This document shows positions 4,742-9,253 of a stretch of DNA of 9,253 nt, piece after piece. The position numbers were made by a program, and so were the translations under genes. Source of the DNA: Planctomycetota bacterium (GTDB lineage: Bacteria; Planctomycetota; PLA2; JAEUHO01); the NCBI GenBank assembly GCA_026647295.1, contig JAPKHB010000139.1, positions 1-9,253 on the forward strand, given 5' to 3'. Under the pieces are notes generated by a model. It saw nothing but the letters and a program-made list of their open reading frames with translations. It was not told the origin of the DNA and searched no databases. The stretch's first letter is position 1. Each line of letters begins with the position of its first letter.

Positions 4742-6568
4742 CTACACGGCCACCGCGTCGAGCACGCGCCGGGCCCACAGTTCGAGCAGGACCAGCGCGT
4801 GGATCGTCTGCCCGGCGTCCAGGTGCCCGCGCAGGTGCTGCTGGAGGAGCCGGCGCGCGCCCACCGGCGCGAGCCAGCCCCGCTCGCGGGTGCGCCGGTC
4901 CAGCAGCACCTCCTCGGCCAGCGGGCGCAGGGCGCCGCGGTACAGCGCGTCGACCGGGAAGCCAAAGCCGCGCTTGGCCACGCGCGCCAGGCCGGGGTCC
5001 ACGTTGGCCCGCACGTAGGCGCGCAGGACCTGCTTCTGCCGGCCCCGCCGCAGGCTGCCGCGGTGGTCCAGGTCGTGGGCCGCCCGGCGCACGCGCGAGT
5101 CCAGGTAGGGATGCCGCCCCTCCACCGCGTGGGCCATGAAGGCGCGGTCCTCCTTCACCAGCAGGTCGTCGGGCAGGTAGCGCACGAAGTCCTCGGCCAT
5201 GGCCTCCGCGGCGCTTTCGGGTCCCGGGCGGGGCAGGGGCCGGGCCGCGGCCTCGAGCGCCGGCCCGAGCACGGCGGCGAGTTCGGCGACGGGCTGCAGG
5301 CGCAGCAGGCCGCGGTACAGCCCCTCGGGGTCGCCGCTGGCGGCCAGGAGCCGCGCCCCCTGCGGCGCGTGACGCGAAAGGAGTTGGGCCACGGGGCGGC
5401 GCAGGAAGGCGGGCACCTGGCGCAGCCAGGGCCCGGCGCCGAGCAGCCAGTAGCGCCGGTAGCCGCCGAACACCTCGTCGCCCCCGGTCCCGGTGAGCGC
5501 GACGCGCAGGCTGCGCCCCATGGCCCGCCCGAGGCCCCAGGTGGGCACGGCGCTCGCGTCGGCGAAGGGTTCGTCGAAGGCCGCCACGGCGCCGAGCACC
5601 CAGGGGGTGGGGTCGGCGGGGCAGGGGACCAGTTCGTGGGTGAGGCCGAGGCGCCGGGCCGTCTGGCGCGCGCGGCGCGACTCGTCGAAGGCCGGCCAGC
5701 CGGGGTAGGCCAGCGTGAAGGCGGGGGGCGCTCCGACCTCCGCGGCCAGCACCGCCAGCAGCGCGCTGTCGATCCCGCCGGAGAGCGCGAGCCCCGCGGG
5801 GCGGCAGGTGTCCAGGCGGTCGCGCACCGCGGCGCGCAGCGCGGCCAGCACGTCGCTGCCCTCGGGCGCCGGGCGCGGCGCGGCCCGCAACGGGCAGGGG
5901 ACCGCCAGCGGCGTGGTCCCCAGGTCCGCGTCCACGCGCAGGACCTCGCCGGGGGCGACCCGCACCACGCCGCGCACCGCGCTGCGCCGACCGTGCACCA
6001 CGCCATCGCGCAGCACCTCGCACAAGGCGTCCAGGTCCGGTTCGCGCGGCACCCGTCCACCGGCCAGCAGCGCGTCCACGGTGCTCGCCACGAACAATTC
6101 CCCGCCCACGGAGGCCAGCACCAGCGGGCGCGCGCCGCTCGGATCGCGGCCGAGCAACAGCGGACCTCCGTTCGCGCCCAGGTAGACGAAGGCGTAGGAG
6201 CCCTCCACGCGGCCGAGCCCCGCGACCCCCTCGCGCTCGAGCAGGGCGGCCAGCACCTCGGCGTCCCCCTCCGTGGCGAAGGCCTCCCCGGCGGCCGTCA
6301 GTTCGCGGCGCAGGGCCGCGTGGTTGTAGACCTCGCCGTTGAAGACGAGCAGGGCGCCCGACGGCCGCCGCACCGGCTGCGCCCCGCCCGCGGGGTCCAC
6401 CAGGGCGAGCCGGCGGGCGCCCAGGGTGACCGGGCGTGGGCCGAGCCGGCCCTCGGCCCGAGCACCCGCGTCCGGCCCGCGCCGAACGAGCGCGCGCAGC
6501 GCCGGGCCCACCGGGTCGGGGCGGCGCGGCGCGGCCGGATCCGCGACGAAAGCGAAGATGCCGCACAT
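4742..6568 (-). CDS. asnB: Asparagine synthase (glutamine-hydrolysing), AsnB type
   Basis: 608 residues, normal for the family. The enzyme makes asparagine, or amidates a related carboxylate, from glutamine and ATP in the cytosol. The N-terminal Ntn glutaminase domain (about 1-200) has the nucleophile Cys2 in MCGIFAFV, RGPDA (30-34), RRLALVD (52-58) and FNGEVYNH (76-83). The C-terminal synthetase domain has the PP-loop LSGGIDSALL (262-271), TGTGGDEVFGGYRRYW (359-374), LPDDLLVKEDRAFMAHAVEG (465-484) with RHPYLD, and KRGFGFP (532-538). All expected motifs are present, with small deviations: the usual LVKVDRASMAHSLEVRVPFLD segment here has E473, F477 and H486. The start is fixed by Cys2 and by AGGAGG six bases upstream; longer upstream frames are spurious. 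The gene is divergent from cutA. A secondary role in surface-polymer or peptide amidation is possible, but no such genes are nearby. Confidence 0.93.
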   Translation of the reverse strand: MCGIFAFVADPAAPRRPDPVGPALRALVRRGPDAGARAEGRLGPRPVTLGARRLALVDPAGGAQPVRRPSGALLVFNGEVYNHAALRRELTAAGEAFATEGDAEVLAALLEREGVAGLGRVEGSYAFVYLGANGGPLLLGRDPSGARPLVLASVGGELFVASTVDALLAGGRVPREPDLDALCEVLRDGVVHGRRSAVRGVVRVAPGEVLRVDADLGTTPLAVPCPLRAAPRPAPEGSDVLAALRAAVRDRLDTCRPAGLALSGGIDSALLAVLAAEVGAPPAFTLAYPGWPAFDESRRARQTARRLGLTHELVPCPADPTPWVLGAVAAFDEPFADASAVPTWGLGRAMGRSLRVALTGTGGDEVFGGYRRYWLLGAGPWLRQVPAFLRRPVAQLLSRHAPQGARLLAASGDPEGLYRGLLRLQPVAELAAVLGPALEAAARPLPRPGPESAAEAMAEDFVRYLPDDLLVKEDRAFMAHAVEGRHPYLDSRVRRAAHDLDHRGSLRRGRQKQVLRAYVRANVDPGLARVAKRGFGFPVDALYRGALRPLAEEVLLDRRTRERGWLAPVGARRLLQQHLRGHLDAGQTIHALVLLELWARRVLDAVAV

Positions 6569-6574
6569 GGACCG

Positions 6575-6580
6575 CCTCCT
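6575..6580 (-). promoter_or_regulatory. Strong ribosome binding site of the asparagine synthase gene
   Basis: AGGAGG on the minus strand, six bases before the ATG at 6568-6566. It fixes the start so that the nucleophile cysteine is residue 2. Confidence 0.8.
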
Positions 6581-6603
6581 GTCGCGGGCCGGGCCCGGAA
6601 CCC

Positions 6604-6609
6604 AACCTA
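6604..6609 (-). promoter_or_regulatory. Possible -10 box for the asparagine synthase gene
   Basis: TAGGTT on the minus strand fits TANNNT and lies 35 bases before the start codon, leaving room for a short leader that contains the AGGAGG site. No -35 match is evident. It sits in the 81-base divergent gap shared with cutA. Confidence 0.3.
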
Positions 6610-6635
6610 TCGGCCAGCCCGGCGCCGGGCGGCGA

Positions 6636-6641
6636 TATCCT
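6636..6641 (+). promoter_or_regulatory. Possible -10 box close to the cutA start
   Basis: TATCCT fits TANNNT and ends eight bases before the ATG at 6650. No Shine-Dalgarno sequence is present, so the mRNA would be leaderless or nearly so. The arrangement matches that at 2946-2961. Confidence 0.4.
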
Positions 6642-6649
6642 CCCCTGCG

Positions 6650-7042
6650 ATGGACGCGCCCCCCTCCCCGGACCCCGCGCTGGTGCCCGCCGCCGGGTTG
6701 CTGCTCGCCCTGTCGACCGCGCCCCCGGGCCGGGCCCGCGAACTCGCGCGGACCCTGGTCGAGGAGGGCCTGGCGGCGTGTGTGAGCCTCGTGCCCGGCG
6801 TTCGCAGCCTGTTCGTGTGGCAGGGAGAGCTGTGCGACGAGCCGGAGACCCTCCTGCTGATCAAGGCGCCACGCCGGGACGCGGCCCGGCTGGCAGCCCG
6901 CTGGCGGGAACTCCACCCCTACGAGGTGCCCGAGTGGCTCACCTTCGCCCCCGACCAGGCCGCGGCGGCGTACCTGGCCTGGGCCCTTTCGACATCCACC
7001 AAAACGCCCGCGGACGGGGGGCCGGAGCCCCCCGGGCGTTGA
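6650..7042 (+). CDS. cutA: CutA family divalent-cation tolerance protein
   Basis: 130 residues, about the usual length for CutA, a trimeric ferredoxin-like-fold protein. The family is linked to divalent metal tolerance, but its biochemical role is unsettled. Seen: LLLALSTAPPGRARELARTL (17-36) in place of the usual start, then the hallmark LAACVSLVPGVRSLFVWQGE (41-60) with C44, then ETLLLIKAPRRDAARL (66-81) and the signature ELHPYEVPEWLTF (87-99), followed by the final helix AAAAYLAWAL. The ATG at 6650 gives a short proline-rich lead of about a dozen residues. The C-terminus is extended by an unstructured STKTPADGGPEPPGR tail encoded within a strong hairpin. The gene lies divergent from the asparagine synthase gene, and 88 bases before the diguanylate cyclase gene on the same strand. 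Signal peptide and membrane segments are absent. Confidence 0.92.
   Translation: MDAPPSPDPALVPAAGLLLALSTAPPGRARELARTLVEEGLAACVSLVPGVRSLFVWQGELCDEPETLLLIKAPRRDAARLAARWRELHPYEVPEWLTFAPDQAAAAYLAWALSTSTKTPADGGPEPPGR
7003..7040 (+). terminator. Two-tier GC hairpin over the cutA stop codon
   Basis: An outer 7-bp stem pairs AACGCCC (7003-7009) with GGGCGTT (7034-7040). An inner 7-bp stem pairs GGGGGGC (7016-7022) with GCCCCCC (7027-7033) around the tetraloop CGGA, with a six-base bulge (7010-7015). The structure ends at the first base of the TGA stop. It lacks a long T tract, so it may stop or pause transcription, block 3' decay, or be only a coding by-product; the exact pairing makes chance less likely. 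Confidence 0.45.
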
Positions 7043-7052
7043 TGCGCGTACA

Positions 7053-7068
7053 GGCGGCGCGGGCCGCC
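7053..7068 (+). other. Short GC hairpin downstream of cutA
   Basis: GGCGGC (7053-7058) pairs with GCCGCC (7063-7068) around the loop GCGG, in the 88-base gap between cutA and the diguanylate cyclase gene. There is no following T tract. It may add to the terminator-like structure just upstream. Confidence 0.25.
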
Positions 7069-7130
7069 GGTCGATAGGCGCTCGGAAGCGAGGGCGGCCG
7101 GGATGTGCCGCACCCTAGAGCACCCTGCCC

Positions 7131-8279
7131 GTGAGCCAATCCAGCCGGACCCCGGTTGACACGAGCCCCAACGGCCTCATGCGCCTGTACGGCCACCTGC
7201 TCCTGGTGGCCGCCGGGGCGATCCTGTGCCTGCACGGCCTGATCGCCGTGCTGGCCGGGTCGCGGGACGGCTTCCTGCCGGTGCTGCTCGGCCTGGACGC
7301 GGTGGTGCTGGTCCTCGCCTTCCTGCTGCGCGAGGTGGCCCAGTCCGCGCGCCTCAAGGGCCGGCGCGAGGCGGGCACGGCCGGCCTGCTCGTCACCGGC
7401 CTGATCCTCGTGCTGCTCGTCGCCGAGACCGGCGGGGCGGCTTCGGCCTGGTTCCTCCCGCTGCTGATGACGGTCACCTTCGGCGGGCTGGTCCTCACGG
7501 GTGCCCGCTGCGTCCTCCTCACGGCGGTCCTTGCGGCGCTGCACGCGGGCGCGGTGTGGCTCGCCCCGCGCGGCCTCCTGCGTGACGGCTTCGAGTCCGC
7601 GGCGGCCGCCCTCACCTCCGGCCGCCCGATGGGCGTCGAGGAACTCACCTCCGTCTCCACCCACACGGCGTTCCTCTTCCTGGCCGCGTGGATCGCCATG
7701 CACCTCTCCCACGAGCTCACGCGCAAGGTGAACGCACTCGAGCAGCACGCCCACCGCGATCCGCTCACCGGGCTGCCCAACCGCCGGGCCTTCGTCGAGA
7801 AGCTGCGCCGGGAGATCGGCCGCGCGGACCGCTACGCCTGGCCGATCGCGGTGCTCGTCCTGGACCTGGACCACTTCAAGCGGGTCAACGACAACCACGG
7901 CCACGCCGTGGGCGACACGGTCCTGGCGCACACGGCGCAGATCCTGCGCGACTCGATCGGGCCCGTGGACCACCTGGCCCGCGTGGGCGGCGAGGAGTTC
8001 GCCGTCGCGGCCGTGGCGGCCGACCCCAACCACGGCGCCGAGCTCGCCGACCGCATCGTGCGTCGCGTCCGGTCCTACGACTGGGGCAGCGTGCACCCCG
8101 GGCTCTCGCTCACCGTGTCGGTGGGCGTGGCCGCGCTGGACACCTCGCAGGCCCACCGCGAACCCGGCGCCTCGCTCTCGCGCCTCCTGGACGAGGCCGA
8201 CAAGACGCTGTACCGGGCGAAGGCCGAGGGGCGTGATCGCTTCTGCGTGGCGGGCCAGCCGGAGCCGGTGCGGACCTGA
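7131..8279 (+). CDS. Membrane diguanylate cyclase (GGDEF protein)
   Basis: 382 residues. Residues 18-195 hold about five or six hydrophobic membrane segments (for example HLLLVAAGAILCLHGLIAVL and AGLLVTGLILVLLVA) forming an unnamed sensor region, with a loop around 145-175 outside them. The C-terminal GGDEF domain (about 205-375) starts HRDPLTGLPNRRAF, has the metal-binding segment LVLDLDHFKRVND (242-254) with the HGHAVGD turn, the active-site GGEEF at 286-290, and the closing DEADKTLYRAKAEGRDRF. It should make cyclic di-GMP from two GTP on the cytosolic face. The usual RxxD inhibitory site five residues before GGEEF reads GPVD, so the key Arg is missing and product inhibition through this site is not expected. 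The start is taken as GTG at 7131; ATG at 7179 (residue 17), just before the first membrane segment, is the alternative. Neither has a clear ribosome site. Confidence 0.9.
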   Translation: MSQSSRTPVDTSPNGLMRLYGHLLLVAAGAILCLHGLIAVLAGSRDGFLPVLLGLDAVVLVLAFLLREVAQSARLKGRREAGTAGLLVTGLILVLLVAETGGAASAWFLPLLMTVTFGGLVLTGARCVLLTAVLAALHAGAVWLAPRGLLRDGFESAAAALTSGRPMGVEELTSVSTHTAFLFLAAWIAMHLSHELTRKVNALEQHAHRDPLTGLPNRRAFVEKLRREIGRADRYAWPIAVLVLDLDHFKRVNDNHGHAVGDTVLAHTAQILRDSIGPVDHLARVGGEEFAVAAVAADPNHGAELADRIVRRVRSYDWGSVHPGLSLTVSVGVAALDTSQAHREPGASLSRLLDEADKTLYRAKAEGRDRFCVAGQPEPVRT

Positions 8280-8302
8280 TCGGGCCGCCCCCGTCGCCTT
8301 GT

Positions 8303-8308
8303 TACACT
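8303..8308 (+). promoter_or_regulatory. Possible -10 box upstream of the Gluconate_2-dh3 gene
   Basis: TACACT, within TTGTTACACTCG, fits TANNNT. It lies 29 bases before the ATG at 8338, giving a short leader that includes GGGAG at 8325-8329. No -35 match is evident. It would drive the dehydrogenase pair independently of the upstream cyclase gene. Confidence 0.4.
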
Positions 8309-8337
8309 CGCGCTTCCCCCGGTTGGGAGCGCCGCGC

Positions 8338-8976
8338 ATGCCCGAGGACCCGCCGCCGCCCGCGCCGCCGAGCATGAACCGGCGCGAGTTGCTGGCCACG
8401 GGCGCGGGCGCCGCCGGCCTGGCCACCGTGGCCGGGTTCTGGCTCGAAGGGCTCGGCGAGCCGGGCCGCCGGCGCCGCGTCGAGCCCACCGCCCCGGCGG
8501 CCGAGCCGCGCACGTTCACGGCGCTGGAGTGGCGCACGCTCGAGGCGGCCCAGGACCTGCTCCTGCCCTCGGCCCCGGACTCGCCCGGCGCGCGCACCGT
8601 GAACGCGATCGGCTACCTGGACGCGGTGCTCGCCGAGCCCTTCGTCCTGCCCGCCACGCGCGCGCTGATCCGCGACGGGGCGGCCCGGCTGGACGCCCGG
8701 GCCCGGGCGGCGGGGGCCGCGGAGTACGCCCGGCTGCCCGAGGAGGCGCGACGGGAGGCCCTGCGCGTCTTCGAGACCCACCGCGATCCGCGCACGGGCG
8801 AGTACCCCGGGCACGCCTGGCTCAAGCGCATGCTCTCCTTCACGCTCGAGGCCTTCTTCGGCGACCCGGTCCACGGCGGGAACCCGCAGGAGGTCGCCTG
8901 GAAGTGGGCGCGCCACCGCCCGGGCTTCCCGCGGCCCACGGAGCCCGGCTGGCGCCCCCGGGAACGGCGGGCATGA
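8338..8976 (+). CDS. Gluconate 2-dehydrogenase subunit 3 family protein (Tat-exported)
   Basis: 212 residues of the Gluconate_2-dh3 family, the small subunit that accompanies periplasmic FAD-dependent GMC dehydrogenases and helps their export. An N-terminal twin-arginine signal reads MNRRELLATGAGAAGLATVA (residues 13-32; RR at 15-16). The mature part has the family patterns FTALEWRTLEAAQDLLLPSA (60-79), VNAIGYLDAVL (88-98) and LSFTLEAFFGDPVHGGNPQE (166-185) with WKWARHRPGFPRP. The ATG at 8338 has GGGAG eight bases upstream and adds a proline-rich MPEDPPPPAPPS lead; the internal ATG at 8374 would start directly at the Tat motif but has no ribosome site. The stop overlaps the next start as ATGA, showing translational coupling with the GMC gene. 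The gene is complete and its codon use matches the block. Confidence 0.9.
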   Translation: MPEDPPPPAPPSMNRRELLATGAGAAGLATVAGFWLEGLGEPGRRRRVEPTAPAAEPRTFTALEWRTLEAAQDLLLPSAPDSPGARTVNAIGYLDAVLAEPFVLPATRALIRDGAARLDARARAAGAAEYARLPEEARREALRVFETHRDPRTGEYPGHAWLKRMLSFTLEAFFGDPVHGGNPQEVAWKWARHRPGFPRPTEPGWRPRERRA

Positions 8977-9029
8977 CCGTGTTCGACGCCTGCGTGATCG
9001 GCAGCGGCGCGGGCGCCGGGCCGGTCGCG
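8973..9029 (+). CDS. GMC-type FAD-dependent oxidoreductase, first 19 codons only
   Basis: The ATG overlaps the preceding stop in ATGA. The frame reads MTVFDACVIGSGAGAGPVA: a first beta strand followed by the GxGxxG dinucleotide-binding loop that opens GMC oxidoreductases (large subunit of gluconate/sugar or alcohol dehydrogenases, normally above 500 residues). The expected continuation into the first helix (W/Y-x-LA-x-AG-x-x-V-x-VLE-x-G) is missing. After codon 19, near 9029, the frame continues as Arg/Gly-rich low-complexity sequence to a stop at 9228-9230, while the opposite strand becomes protein-like. The gene is therefore cut by a junction. Its identity rests on the loop motif together with the adjacent Gluconate_2-dh3 gene, which makes the call good despite the length. 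Confidence 0.75.
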
Positions 9030-9030
9030 G

Positions 9031-9253
9031 CGCGCCGCCCAGTGCGCGTGCGCCCGCTCCCGCAGTGCATCGCCTTGTGGCAGCCGCGCGATGGTGTCGT
9101 AGTAGGACGGCAGCGCGATCGCGGGCACCGGCGCCGAGGCGGCGCAGGGCGGCGCGGTCGAGGAAGCGCAGGCTCCAGTCGTGGTGTTCGCTCAGCTGCG
9201 CGACCAGCCCATGGTAGCTGGCAGCCGTGAGTTTGTTCGGTGGCAGCGCGGTG
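9031..9253 (-). pseudogene. Unidentified minus-strand coding fragment, apparently frameshifted
   Basis: From the right edge, the minus strand in the frame beginning at 9252 reads TALPPNKLTAASYHGLVAQL and continues through SEHHDWSLRFLDRAALRRLGA to about 9130. From about 9131 a different frame becomes protein-like: VPAIALPSYYDTIARLPQGD then ALRERAHAHWAARR, down to about 9034. Both stretches have G/C-rich third positions and balanced composition. They probably form one gene with a frameshift near 9130; alternatively a second gene begins at GTG 9128-9126, but no ribosome site supports that. The ALPSYYDTIARLP segment faintly recalls the HTH part of Mu-type integrase/transposase proteins, but I do not trust this enough to name it. 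Both ends are missing, one at the window edge and one at the junction with the GMC gene. Confidence 0.4.

Noticed and set aside
2865..6605. Minus-strand open frame of over 1,200 codons spanning several genes
   Set aside because: It crosses real genes in the wrong frame, has no motif or ribosome site, and its composition is that of a GC artefact.
4664..6649. Plus-strand open frame running into cutA as a long N-terminal extension
   Set aside because: It lies antisense to the asparagine synthase gene; CutA proteins have about 110-130 residues and the ATG at 6650 fits exactly.
6569..6916. Longer start for the asparagine synthase, 116 codons further upstream
   Set aside because: The nucleophile cysteine must be residue 2 after Met removal, and AGGAGG precedes that Met.
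925..9030. The central block as a mobile island flanked by transposases
   Set aside because: Only one flank has a credible transposase piece, both borders break host genes, and no terminal repeats or target duplications are visible. Chimeric joining explains it more simply.
1..9253. CRISPR array, tRNA, rRNA, toxin-antitoxin or phage-defence cassette
   Set aside because: I saw no regularly spaced repeats, cloverleaf or rRNA-like sequence, and no defence gene combination. The single Imm32-like gene does not make a system.

Overview
The window appears to hold three pieces of DNA of different character. Positions 1 to about 925 have moderate GC (24 of 60 bases in 721-780 are G or C by hand count). 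They carry the start of an OPT-family oligopeptide transporter gene on the minus strand, a gene-poor stretch, and the first 45 or so codons of a transposase on the plus strand. From about 925 to about 9030 the DNA is extremely GC-rich (55 of 60 in 1561-1620) with strong G/C third-position bias. The last 220 bases hold a third piece, coding on the minus strand, which I could not identify. Both borders fall inside coding sequence: the transposase stops mid-domain and runs into the tail of an unrelated gene, and a GMC oxidoreductase gene is cut after about 19 codons. This suggests a chimeric assembly or a rearranged locus, so gene neighbourhoods should not be read across about 925 or about 9030.

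The central block reads as a normal chromosomal segment of a high-GC Gram-negative-type bacterium. Exported proteins with thioredoxin or carboxypeptidase-regulatory-like domains and a Tat-dependent Gluconate_2-dh3/GMC pair suggest Planctomycetota or Myxococcota, but this is inference; nothing here fixes the phylum. In order it contains: the last codons of an unknown gene (to 993); a secreted thioredoxin-fold protein with a long Pro/Ala linker and a cysteine cluster (1049-2569, +); a small Imm32-like protein (2617-2868, -); a membrane-anchored protein with four carboxypeptidase-regulatory-like repeats (2961-4706, +); a glutamine-dependent asparagine synthase (4742-6568, -); divergently from it, CutA (6650-7042, +); a membrane diguanylate cyclase (7131-8279, +); and a Tat-exported Gluconate_2-dh3 subunit (8338-8976, +) whose stop overlaps the start of the truncated GMC gene (8973-about 9029, +).

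The genes do not form one pathway. The only clear functional unit is the Gluconate_2-dh3/GMC pair, the two parts of a periplasmic FAD-dependent dehydrogenase. The long antisense reading frames throughout the block are by-products of extreme GC content. I found no CRISPR array, rRNA or tRNA gene, or evident new defence system. The main points for a second look are the two in-gene junctions, the repeats and promoter upstream of the transposase, TANNNT boxes close to start codons without Shine-Dalgarno sites, a two-tier hairpin over the cutA stop codon, and the cysteine-cluster thioredoxin protein.
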